Below, in pieces: positions 11,983-23,771 of a stretch of DNA of 64,000 nucleotides. The first letter of the stretch is position 1. Every line of letters begins with the position of its first letter. The stretch covers positions 9,280,001-9,344,000 of the forward strand of contig NC_133232.1 of NCBI RefSeq assembly GCF_040436345.1. The letters are read 5' to 3'. The notes under the pieces were generated by a model, which worked only from the letters and a program-made list of their open reading frames with translations, searched no databases and was not told the DNA's origin. The position numbers and the translations under genes were made by a program. The stretch is from Pagrus major (taxonomy: Eukaryota; Chordata; Actinopteri; Spariformes; Sparidae).

Positions 11983-13837
11983 CAACTTAAGGTGCAATCA
12001 GCCACCTACAGTACCAGTTTGTAAATGCTGTGCTTGTTAAGTCAATGAAAGCTCTATTTATTGGCTAGAATTAAAAAACCCCAAAAGTAAGAACTTGTCA
12101 GAGACAGCATTTCACGAAGTTTATAAAGTTTCTCCAAACACAGCAACTCCTGAAATGAGCAACTCGTTTATGGTCAATAAAATGTTCATACATTTGGTAT
12201 AAGTGCTGAATCAGTCTTCAGTTAGTGCATCAACGCTCAGTCGACCTCTGAAACAAATCTCAGTCTATCATTTAGCTTAGTTTTCCAGCTGTGTGATGTG
12301 CATTATCACTGACTTCTGCACACAGTTTGTTCAGTTATGATTTGAGGCAGCCGTTAGAAGATAAGCCCCCTGCCTCCTCTCCACATCTTCCTTTTCACCA
12401 TCCTTGAAATCCTAACGCGATTGTCAGACACGTACTCGGCTCCGGTCCTGTGCTCTCTGAGGTTATCTGCCACTGATACGCTGCTCTGCAATTTGTGGGA
12501 GCTTCTATGGGAGTCGACTGTTGGCTTCAATCAAAAGCAGTTTCTGTGTTCGTCCTGTAAGCAAACAATGGGGTATTGTTACACCGGATGTACTTCAGAT
12601 AGTCGCGGGCTGCAGTCAAAATAGAGAGAGGACTTCTTTTGTAGTCGTTGAGGGAAAATATTTGAGTCAGGGGCCAGATAAGGACCTCATGTGCCTTGTT
12701 TTCATCCCTGTGGTTTTGTCTTCATGAAGGAGACCTGTATCCTCTTCACCAAGATTTATTCTGAGTTCATTACTCCTGGTTCAAACATGACTTGAACTCC
12801 AGAGTTCGACAAACAAAAGCCTGCTCTCAAAACATCTGTCCGTCAAAGCATCATTAATGTCCTTAGCTCTCATCGTGTGTCTTTATCACAAACAAACGCT
12901 GTTGTTTGTTCAGCTTTCCTGCAGCTTGACGCAGCAACACGCCAGCTCTCTGCAGAATAACCTCTCCGCCTCCTGATGGAGCTTTTCAACTGTCAGGAGG
13001 AAGAAACAGAGAAGCCCAGCTGAGTTTATTTTGATGAGCATTCCTTCTCAGAGTCCTCAACTTGAACCACATGCAGAACGACTTCAGAGAGGGAACTCCG
13101 CGAGGCCTCAAAACACACCACAGACACCAGCAGTGTGTTAAAACTGGAGGGATTTCATGTAAAAGCGGTGTTTTCCACTCAGCCAGTCAGACTCAGGCAA
13201 ACTTTACTCCCACTTCCTCCATGTTTCATTAATGAGCTTACAGGAATGAATACACATGTTCCAGTTGAATTAGATTTTAAGGTCAGTGGTTGATGGGAGA
13301 CAGGCTGAGGATCAGGAAATTTATTTTAATGATTTTTTTCCCCTCCTAAATTTACGTGATAGTTTAATCACTCCAAAATACCAAAATGAGAAATGCCAAT
13401 GACTTGCTGGGGGATTTCCTACAAAATTCCACTTTAAAAATAAATAGAAATCAATAAATACAACGTGATTCTTACTTGTACAAAAAAAACTGCAGAGGGA
13501 ACAAGTGAAGAATTGTCTAAAAACTTCAATAATAACCTTATTTTATAAAGCACCTTTCAAAAACAAATTTACACAGTGATTTACAGTTAAAACATATGAT
13601 AATAACCCAACAAGGAACAAGATAAAAAGATACAAAAATACGTTAATTAAGAAAAAGAAATGCTGCTTTCTAATTTGTGACAAAGCAAGTGCAAATAGAT
13701 ATTTTTGACAAGAAATAAGACAAATATACTGAGTAAGATTTTGAGTTTTTACAATGTAATTAGGTTTTCGACTGTTAGTCAGACAAAACAAACATTTTGA
13801 GAGGCAGTTTTCTGACATTTCATAAACTAAATAATTA
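11983..13837. other. intergenic, no gene seen
   Basis: No coding signal. Bases about 12090-12160 ('gacagcatttcacgaagttt') resemble the tandem unit at 58480-59540, so this looks like a dispersed copy of that repeat. Confidence 0.45.
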
Positions 13838-14180
13838 AACTAGAGGCACTCAGTGGAGCGCATACGTCTACCAAGGCCCTACAGTCCCCTCTTATTATCA
13901 CTCACAGATACCAGCCACCTGATACACCTGATTGTTCATTTCATGCATTATTTCCCGAGAAATTAATGAAAATGTCAACAAACATTCATTCTCACAATGT
14001 TAAAGAAAGTGAGAAAAAGTCTTGGATCTGTCCCTTTATTTGGATCTGCATCAAAAGTTAAGAAGAAATCTGAGACAAGAAACCTGCTGACAAACCCAAC
14101 AAACCAACAAAAAAACGACCAGCACACAAATGGACACAGGCAAAACATAACCTCCTTGATGGAGGTAAAGGTTAGATTAA
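13838..14180. repeat. transposon relic, 'cactcagtggagcgcata' family
   Basis: Begins 'ctagaggcactcagtgg', then 'taccaaggcc', and ends 'aaaacataacctccttga' with a 'ggaggta' tail. The same family lies in the opposite direction at about 26704-27035, whose right end is the inverse of this left end. The class is not clear to me. Confidence 0.6.
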
Positions 14181-15970
14181 TCAGTGATGAACGTAACGTT
14201 TAGTTTCAGGTCTACAACTGTAGCTGTGACTGTATGTATGTAAAGTATAAAACATAACCTGTTTCACGGTTTTCGTATTAAACTGAGATGACGTCCACAC
14301 TAAGCCATCCGTCTGTTAAACCATGTTTTTCATGTGAAAGTGTTGTGTACGCACAAAAACGCCTGTACAACAAGAAAAATGGCTGAAACTCTGCTTCATC
14401 TTCACCTTCTCTGTCGACAAACTTACCGCAGATGACATCTGGCGTGAGTAACCATCCTCTGTTCAGCCCCTCCTGCTCTCTGTGATCAACTGTACTGAGT
14501 TTGATAGTAGTCGTTTACACATTTTTCTGTTTCAATAATGAAATAGTGATTTGTATTACATGTTAACCAGCAGTCATTGCCAAGTCATCTGACAAACTAA
14601 ACATAAACAGAAAGTCGACTAAAGGATGTCTCATTATCTCTCTTTTCCCTCTACACACAAAATGCCCAGGTGACTTTTTAAAATCTTTCTACTCTGGCGA
14701 CTGTTGTGATTCACTTTCTTGGTGAGAAAGTGCTCTCTCAGCGTGGACGTAGGGCTGAAAGAGAGAGAAAAGGTTGCATTTTTAACCCTAACCCTCACTG
14801 GCTTAATCTGAGATATTAAACAAACTCAGCAACATCAAACACCTTCTAGTTCTCCCACCCTTGGTCTCATGAGGCCTTTTGAAATTCACAAAAACCACCA
14901 AAAAAGTGTGACACTACTGTTTCTTCTATGATTCCTTCTTCTGAACATTTTGTACAATCCCCAAAGCCGAGGTGTTAAATACTAAAGAGGAGGATTTGCT
15001 GCTCTTCAGTGTTGCCTAAATGGACAAAATGCTGGTTTAACGGCTTTGTTTTCGGACTTCAGTTTAATTCTCCTCCATAAAAAGGTGGCAGTTCTTCATC
15101 TGATGCTCTGGACTGTTGTGCTTGGCCAGCAGCACCGGCAGGGTTTCTAGTCTCAACCCTTTCCCCAGAGAAGACCGTTACCTACTGAGGGCCCCCTGTG
15201 TTTGACGTGAATCGTATAAATCCACCCCGTTACGTAAGAGATCCTGCCTTTATGCTGCTCGGAGAACAGCTCCTCTGAAGCATTGTGCTTCCTCCAAACC
15301 GACTCAGGAAGTTGTTTCCTGCTGTCAAGTCTTGGCTTCCCCTTCTGGCTGTTTGAAACGTCTTTAGCACTTCCTCTATGACGGCCTGCCCGAGTGTCGG
15401 AGGAGAACAAACGGAAAATATCCGGATAGTAATCTCTCTGTTGCCATTCCTGTTCCTATATGACTTCAACACTGCTCTTATAGTATGAGAGTTCCCATCC
15501 CAGTGGAGAAAACATGCTAAAAATATCCACACATGGTGCTGAGACCCAGTTTGGATCTGAAAACAGATGTTGAAGCTGCAAAGAAGACTTTTAGGCCGAC
15601 GAGCTGCAGTTTTTCCGGCTTTACTTGTAAGAATCAATATCCAAGTCTGTGATGTCCCCAACTTTCATATTGATGGAGTGATACTGTTAATATACAGACC
15701 AACACTGTCAAACATGATCCTCCTTCATGCTGAAGGGAGCCATCTGAAGTGGTTTGGCTGTTCAAACTGCCAGCCCATATCTGTATTTTGTCATATCCAG
15801 AAGGGTTTTAGAAAGTCTAGACTGCATTTTATGCAAACTGGATCCAAACCGCATCTGGAGGTGGTTCCAATTGATTTCTACAGATGTGTCTCAGTCGTGA
15901 TGTTCTGGCCGTTCAAATAATATTATAGGCTTTGTTCAGATTGCAGACATACCAGATTTGTTTCTCAAAT
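14181..15970. other. intergenic, no gene seen
   Basis: Short overlapping open frames occur on both strands (for example 15230-15661) with no domain or splice structure. Two TAACCC units at about 14784 are too short to mean anything. Confidence 0.45.
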
Positions 15971-16310
15971 AACATCTTTAAAGGGTAACGCCAACAATTT
16001 TACTCATTAAAGTGTGTTTACAGGTCTTGGGGGAGTGCTACTGCATATGTGAAAAAAGTAGTATTTTTTGTGGCTTCAGAGGAAGCTGCTTGTAATCTGA
16101 TTAAATTGCCTCCGGTGATGTCACTCAGTGGCTAAACTGTATTGTGGGTAATGTAGGCACCAGCTTTTGAAAAGCAGTCCACTGGTCTCCTACAACACTG
16201 TTGGACTCATCATGGACAGTTTAAAAACAAATGATACACAATCGAACCAGCAGCACCAGAGATATCACCTTTTTTATTCAACACATTCTTCTTCCTTTTC
16301 AAGACAACTT
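15971..16310. repeat. possible MITE fragment
   Basis: Text such as 'gggtaacgccaacaatttta' and 'tactgcatatgtg' with 'gtgatgtcac' in the middle looks like a dispersed fish repeat, but I could not find matching ends inside the window. Tentative. Confidence 0.3.
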
Positions 16311-19300
16311 AACCACTGAGTGACATAGTGTGGAGTAGTTTGTAGCCTACATAGGTTGCTGTGGTAACGACGTAGGCGTCAGTAACAACACACACTCGTG
16401 ATGCAGCTTTCATATTTTTCTGTACAGAAGGCTTGCCACAATGTGCAAGCAAACAATTTAATTCAGTGCCTGTCCACAGACTGTTCTTTGTGTTGTTGTC
16501 CTCCATACTGAGCCACTCTGATGCACCTCTGTCATCTTGGATTTGATGCTGTGGAACATCTGGACTCACATTTCAAACCACTTCCAAATGTGGTTTGGAT
16601 CCAATTTGCAAATGTTTTTTATGCTGTTCAGTCTTTCTAAAATCAATCTGGATACAATCTCGATATGCTAAAAATGGATTTGGTCTGGCAGTCTGAACTT
16701 AGCCAAAAAGTCTTTTGCGTCACTCAGAACCCAAGACAAAGTCAAATCTGTTTTTTTATTAGGAAGGCATTCATGAATTCTTACACAGTTACTTACGCCT
16801 GTCTCGTTACCACAGCAAACGGTGCAGACAGGTTTGTGATGTCTGGACACACAAATCTGATCACCTGCACATATCAGTGCAGACAGTGCTGACTTTCAAA
16901 GATCATAAAAGTCTTCTTCATGTATGCAAATCTGCAAAACTGGTTTTCATCTTATCTGCTGAAAAGATAATATACCGCCCACAAACGACATGCAGCCGTC
17001 TCAATCAGCGGTCTGTTGTGAGCAGCCTCTCTCAGGTCAATGTGACTCTGAGTCTTCATTCCCAGATGTTTCTGTTTGATGAGGGAGTGGTTGAGTGGGT
17101 GGGCAGCTGGGGGCTGAGACTTACATAAGGGCCATGTGCCGACCACGAACCTCGGCCAATAATGAGCTCTGTCTTCCGGGCATCGGTGGTGACTCGCGGC
17201 CTCTCTTTAATGAAAACAAGTCTTTGTGAATTACGAGGGTTAAACGGTGAGGACACTGCTGGTGAGACGACCAGAGGTCTGTTGGCCCCGTTTCCCACAG
17301 GACTCAGAGATGTATTAATAGTAACCTACTGCACATATCAGATTCTCCATGGATTTACTGTCTCATGTAGAGGACGAAGCGCCTGTTCTCAACACAAAAC
17401 CCAGTGTTTGTCTTGGATTCTCCTTTTTCTCCGAGTGGTTAAACATCCTTGTTGCTGTTGTAGCCTTATTTTTGACAGAGAGAACAATCTATGAATTTGT
17501 GATGTTATCAGGATGTCTTGAGAGATAATAAACGTATTTTGTGATGTGATGCCTTCAGGAGATGTTCCTGCACACAGCTTTGAGAAGGATATTTTCTTTC
17601 ATGCAGGAGCATCCACAGGTAGACCGCACTGACGTCTGCCAATGTGCTTAAATCAGTTCACTGATATCATGACATCATCAGGCTCTGACTCAGAAGTCAA
17701 CAGCTGTATTCAGGTGGCCTTGACTGTGAGGAATCACAGGAGCTGCAGTGATGAGAGTTCGTGACAGGACTTTGACACTCGTACCTGTAATTATGTGTAA
17801 AAACAACACTTTACCAGCTGCATGCCTGCGTGGTGCAATAATCCGTCTCACCTTGTGAGGAGATGATCCCGTGTCTCGCTGCGGGGACGCCACATGGGAT
17901 CATCATGATTCAGAGTTTGTCACGAGTTTGATTTCCTCAGGGTTGTTTTATTCTCCCAACAGAAATCACATCCTGAAGGAACAGAAGGCTGCTTCTCATC
18001 CAGACAGTAATGTTTTTATGAAAGGTCGGTTATGCCGAGCCAACGTTGGTCCTAAGAGCCAGAATTGAACGCATCGTGAAACTAATAAAATTTACGTAAA
18101 TGGTCATTTTATTCTTACATACGAGGCTGAAAGGTCACTTTGTTGGACAAAGTGAGATACTGCCAGTCTTCATGTCCATGTGGAGCTGAACAACAATAAC
18201 AGCATTTGAGTTCTATCCTGTCACAACAGCTGAAATGCAAGACGATATCCAGCCTCTGGTCACTAAATTCATTTAATGACACCTATATCTCACACCTTTT
18301 AGCCAATGTACCAGTTTTAAATAGAAGTTAGTGTAGAAAGTTAATGTTTGTTCTAAGACCCGAAACACCCAGACCCCAAGAAACAACACTGAAGATGATA
18401 CTTAAAATCCATAATTATAAAGACTACACAGCCGCATTAGTGACGTCATCTCATTGAACTGTCACAAAAACCCGTAACTTAAACATTGTAGAGCTGCTCC
18501 TGTTTGTTAGCTCTCCTGTCACATAACTGCAGTTGTCAATATGACCAGATTTATTGTGTTTTTCGTCTTTTTTTTAACCTTTCCTGAGCCATGTTGGTGT
18601 TGTAACGTGTGTTGAGTGAGACGATGTAGTTCACTGAGCGCTTTAACACAAAACTAGATGATATTTAACTTCAGTTACAACAAACTGCGATTTTCTTGAC
18701 GTGGAACATTATCTTTTAAATTGACAAACATCATATTTGCAGTTCATGGCACAATTCAAACGGGATTAAAAAAATATTATTATTATTTGTCTCTCTCCAT
18801 TGACTACCATACAGTTTCTTTCCGGGTTCACTGGAAGCAGCGTGACTCCGGCTCTCTATTCAGTTATTTGGGTTTCAGGATGTGTTGTTTTATATGGATG
18901 TCAGACACAGTTTCAACCGATAGTGTTTCTCATCTTCAACCAAGTGAGTGAAGACTGTTCTAAATACAGTACAGTGTTTCAGACTTATCTGGACAGTTTG
19001 TGAATGAGATGACCCGCTGGGGAGACCGTCACCAGATAGTGTTAGAAAGATAGAGTAGGTGATAGAGGCAGAGAGCAAACTGTACTAAAGATAAAGTAGC
19101 GGGAAAAAAAGGGAAAGACAGGAAGACAGGAACTTTCTTGACGTACGGGTCTTCACTGCATGTTGTTTTTGGAGTGTAATTGTAATGTTACATGTTCAGG
19201 AAGGGGACAGCGTGACTCATTCACTGATAAATTCACTGATGGCCATCAGGACAGAAAACCTTTGGCTCAGAAATGATTGTACTGACTGGAAACAAAGGGT

Positions 19301-21090
19301 CATGACCTGTGATATTTTTACTCTCATATCCACTGTGGACTCACAGCCACTCACTGTTATCACGGTGTTTCTCTATTTCAGGCTCTTTATAAGTCCTGTT
19401 ATCCCACACCTGCAGTAGAAGGAAAAACTCCTGACCTGTTGACTGTGTCAGCAGTCTGTCAGATATCTGTGTTTATTTATCTGAACATTCAGAGTTTTCG
19501 GACACAACAGTTCCCTCAGTAGCTGCAGGACGCCAACTGTTGCCAAAATACACTACTCCTGTGTGATACAAGTGCTGAAAATCTCATTTTTATTTTATTC
19601 TTAGTCAGGAAAACATGATGTAACGTGTACAGGGAGAAAGGAAGATTTTCTGAGATTCTTATTCCGAACAAAGATCTTCTTTTCTTACGTTTAAAAGTCA
19701 ATTATTTTATTAACATGACCAATCCTCTCAAGTCGAAGTCTCCTATGTAAAACCGCTTTTGGATGCTTTCAGATCATCGTGCAAAAGGGGGAATTGATCG
19801 CTTCTCCAGTCAGATAGGAGCTAAAATCAATATCAAAGAACAGAGGTTACATTTAACGGCTTGTTCAAACAGTGAAAGTAAGGTGACGTACTGCTTGTAT
19901 CATTTCCAAATGATCATGTGTATGATCAGGCCGTCAGGGTGAACTTTGGATCGACGAGACCAGGATTTACCTTTCTTATCACTGAATACGACCTGCATGG
20001 ACCAATCATCAGCAGCCAATCAGCATGTACAGGACGTTTCCACAGAACTGTGGATTATGTTTGTCCGTCATAAACTGACATCTTGTTATCAGCAGGATCA
20101 CCATATGCTGTGTTAGCCCAGGATAATACTCAGTGGTCCTCTGCTTGTTACGTACATGTCTGTCAGACTGTCTGTTCTGATCAGCCTGACATGCTTGTAA
20201 ACAGTCAAACATCTTGAGCCTTGTTGCTGCTGAACAGTTTTGTATTTATGTGTTATGTTTTTAGAAATTCATGACACAAAAAATTAGAAATAAATATACA
20301 TAAACTGCTGTGGGAGCGGCAGCGTTTTTAAAGATTGTTCTTACTGACTACCTGATGTGTTTTGCTCTGTTTTTTGTTGGTGCGATCAGATGCTTACAGT
20401 TCTTTTCTTTTTGTCTACTATTTACTAGTTAAAATACTGACGATGTCATGTTGAGATCTGGTGAGAGATCTGTGAAATGTAAACACTTTTGAGAAGTTTG
20501 GACACAGTTTGGAGACACCATAATTGTTACGTTTCAGTCACTGCCAGCTATTGTATCTGGGTTACTTTTGTTTTGACCAAAATAATGAAGATTTCAGTCA
20601 GATCTTGTCAAATGTATTGATAACCATTCTCATACTTTTTTGTTTGTGTCCTTAGTGCAGAGCAGTGGGTGGTAAAGGACAGGAAGTCAGTGGCAGTCTC
20701 AACCCAGCTGCCAGACTAAAAGTTGGAAATGTGCATTTCTGCAAACCAGAGATATGTTGAAACTTCACATTTCTTTATGTTGCAACTTCTTGTTTTTTTA
20801 GGTTCATTTTTTTAATCTTATGGTGTGACAACACTGAGCTTATTGTTAGGTTAAGACACCAAAATCACTTGGTCAGGGTTGGGAAAAGATCACGTTTTGT
20901 CTTGAAATACTTAAAAAATGTCCAGTTGTTTCACTCTTACAAATGTTTAAAGGCCGTTTCAAACATTGGTTTCTGGCTTGGCAGCATTCTCATCTAGCTG
21001 TCACACCATAATAATCATCCTGACATGAAAATCAGCTCATATACATGTAATGTAATGTGACAGTGATATGACGTATGAAACAAATTTGAA
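16311..21090. other. intergenic, no gene seen
   Basis: 4.8 kb of sequence at ordinary base composition with only small, overlapping open frames (under 115 codons). No exon with recognisable protein similarity, no RNA gene and no clear repeat. A distal regulatory role for sec24 or hopx is possible but not shown by the sequence. Confidence 0.4.
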
Positions 21091-21680
21091 GGGGAAATTC
21101 AGTCATTATCTACTCACCCTCAGGCCGATGCAAAGTTAGGCGAAGCTTTGAAGTCCACAAAACATTTTTTGGAGCTACCCAGCAAAATAGCATTCTCCTT
21201 AACAACTAAAGTAGCTGGAGACTACACCCAAAAAACATAAAATGCTTCCATACAGCTTGTCTGGAGTAGCCAAAAGATTCCAAATTGATTTGAAAAGACT
21301 TTATTTGCACCTGTTTTAAGCCGACATCTTCACTGTAGCTGCAAAGCTAAAAGCATTCGCACACACGCCATCTAAAGTGGCTGCACAAGCTCGACCGTGT
21401 CAAGGGTGTAAATCATATCTTTTCAAATCAATCTGGGATCTCAGCGCTTCCAAAGACTTGGATTACGCCGGCCAAGCTGTATGGAGCAATTTATGGGGTT
21501 TGTTTTTGGTTGTTTTTATAACATTTTAAAACAAGCTAGTGACTATCCAACTACTTCAGTTGTTTAGGAGAATGCTGCAGCGCTGTTTTGATGTGAAGAT
21601 CCAGAAATGTTTTGTGGACTACGTGAATTCACCTTACTTTCCATTGGCTTTGGGGTGGGTAGATAATGACTGAACTTTTC
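21091..21680. mobile_element. non-autonomous DNA transposon (590-bp MITE)
   Basis: Left end AAATTCAGTCATTATCTACT and right end AGATAATGACTGAACTTTTC form inverted ends of about 30 bases with a few mismatches ('cactcaccct' inside left, 'ggggtgggt' inside right). The internal halves are also partly inverted ('tttaggagaatgctgc' against 'gcattctccttaac'), giving a long fold-back. No transposase. Confidence 0.75.
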
Positions 21681-22536
21681 ATTTTCATTTTCTAGAGTGT
21701 AAATAAACGGATCCAAACACGCCTGAAAAGACTGAGTGTACACGATAAAGCTTACATCCTAAACACAGGTGCAAATACGACTGCATTAAAGGGTATTAAT
21801 CAGTCTAAAAAGGCTGAATATGTTTGGACTTGTCCGAGCTTGCTGTCTGTATCACTGGTGAGATTTCTGTGGGCAAGATGTTATTTGCCACCAAAATCCA
21901 GGCTGTAGGAAATCACCCAGCAAGCTTTGCAGTCGATTAAGTCAAGCTTTCAGTGAGAGTACCGCATAATTATGGGTCTAATCAAATCCAAAGATAGCAT
22001 CAAAAGGAACTTTGTGTGTGTGTGTTGAGGCTGAGGGAGCGTTATCAGACCCGTATTTACTGTTTCTACCCTGTGAAATTCAACATGCTTGGTCAGGATC
22101 TTTCCTTTGCAGCGGACTCGCCATGACAGTCGGCATCTCTCTGATCAAAGTCAGTCCAGTGAGGGTTTTAAATAATCCACTTATTATTGTGAAGATAGCA
22201 TAATAACATTCACCAGAGAGAAGTGCATTTCAAGGGTGTGTGTGTATATGACAGAGTGAGGAGGTTTATTATTTAAAAAGGAGTATCTTATCTTTGTAAT
22301 CGAACAGGTGGCTCCCAAAGCACTGAGCTCTCCTTGAGTCAGTCAACATGTTCAGTAAGTGGATAAGATTTATAAACAGAAACAGAGGAAGATTAAGGTA
22401 CAGTAGGACTTTTTTTTCCTCTGCTGCATAAGAGTTTCACCCTAATTTTCCTGTTAGCACATCAACAACGTCTGTTGCAGGAAATTATTGATTTATTTAT
22501 AGCTTATTTTTAGACAGCTTTTAGTCTTATATAACA

Positions 22537-22680
22537 CAAAACACACAGCCCCTGAGCTGAGGAAAAGAGCTGTGGCAGCAGCAACAGCCTTCTTCAGAGG
22601 CTAACGTTAACACAAAGCACATAGCACCTGAGCCAAGCTTACCCAGTGAGCACAAAGCACACAGCCCCTGAGCCAAGTTC
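22537..22680. repeat. three degenerate copies of a ~27-bp unit
   Basis: 'cacaaa-cacacagcccctgag' occurs at about 22537, 22612 and 22650 with small changes. A short minisatellite-like triplication without coding potential. Confidence 0.5.
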
Positions 22681-22939
22681 ACCACAGGGCTGAGTCTGAG
22701 TCCCAGATTGTCAAATACCAACACTTTGGGTTCACGTCTCGGGTCCGACACCAACGAAGAGCGTCAGTATTTGATGAGCTGAACAATCAACTATCTTTGT
22801 TCAGAATCTTACGCAGTGTTGCTTTAAATTCAGTTTAATTGAGGTACCAACATAAAACAATATGGAAGCCTATTTCTGCCAGTTAAAGAAAAAAAAAGAT
22901 GAAAACTTACTTATGATAGAAAAAATAGTAATCCCAGTG

Positions 22940-23085
22940 TACATCATAATTATGAAAAAAGTCTAAATGATGAGAAGAATTGCGATTTTTTTAAAATCTC
23001 ATAATTATGCCATTTTATTTCATAAATATGACTTTTTAAATCTCATAATTACGACTTCTTTGTCACTTAATTATGACTTACCATG
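22940..23085. repeat. degenerate array of 'ctcataattatgactttt'
   Basis: Several imperfect units built on ATAATTATGA and 'aaatctcataatta' follow one another. The build (short palindromic AT-rich unit with 'ctca') is like that of the 21-bp arrays at 52507-52960 and 54477-54754, but the sequence differs. Confidence 0.55.
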
Positions 23086-23479
23086 GGAAATTAATCTTCG
23101 TTAAATGTCGATTTTTATCTCAGGTTTTTTCTCTAAATGGGCTTCTATTAAAAACTAGATATACTCTATAGCTTGAACAATTCCAGTTTTGGCGCCCCCC
23201 AGTGACGGTATCAATAAAGAAACTGAGATTGATCATAATAATTATAATTTGAAAGACTGCTGTTTTGCTTTACTTCCTGTAAAGGAATATAATTTATTGT
23301 TTAAACTCTCCTATATCACTTTGACAGTGTATTAGTAGGTGGTAAGTAGTAGGCCTACATCACTTTATCAATAAAGTTAATTTATTCCTGATCATTTTCA
23401 AGTGACTGACAGTAGTTTTATAGTTTTTGCTTTGGTCACCCTCCAGAATGTTCCTTTAACGCTCTTGTGTTTGGAGCTG

Positions 23480-23771
23480 TGTTCGGGGGAGGGCCCAGCT
23501 GGTGGGAACGGCCTCATGACGTACCTCTGTTGACAGTAGTAAAACCTCCACACACACACACACACACACTCAGTCACCCACCTACACACACACGCACACA
23601 CACACTCTCTCCCGCCGAGCTGCCAGTGAGCCGCAGCCGCTCCACGCTTCTCCATCCCCGCGTCCTCTGCGCACCGCGGTGCCTCTCTGCTCTGCGCGTC
23701 CAGCTGTGCGCACATCACCGGACCTGAAACTGAACTGTTTAAACCCCGGACTGACTTTGGGAAACGGGAAT
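23480..23771 (+). promoter_or_regulatory. likely hopx promoter and 5'UTR region
   Basis: CpG- and GC-rich stretch just before the hopx start. It has a CRE-like TGACGTAC at 23517-23524 and two CA microsatellites (23549-23569 and 23584-23605). The transcription start cannot be read from sequence. HOPX in other vertebrates also has upstream non-coding exons, so a more distal promoter may exist. Confidence 0.4.

Noticed and set aside
11620-12024. Leu/Phe-rich 134-codon frame and Lys/Arg-rich frames opposite
   Set aside because: Produced by the pyrimidine microsatellite; no conserved domain.
14780-14800. Telomere-like TAACCC repeats
   Set aside because: Only two units; expected by chance.
15230-15661. 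143-codon open frame on -
   Set aside because: Overlaps other frames of similar length on the + strand, no splice structure or motif.
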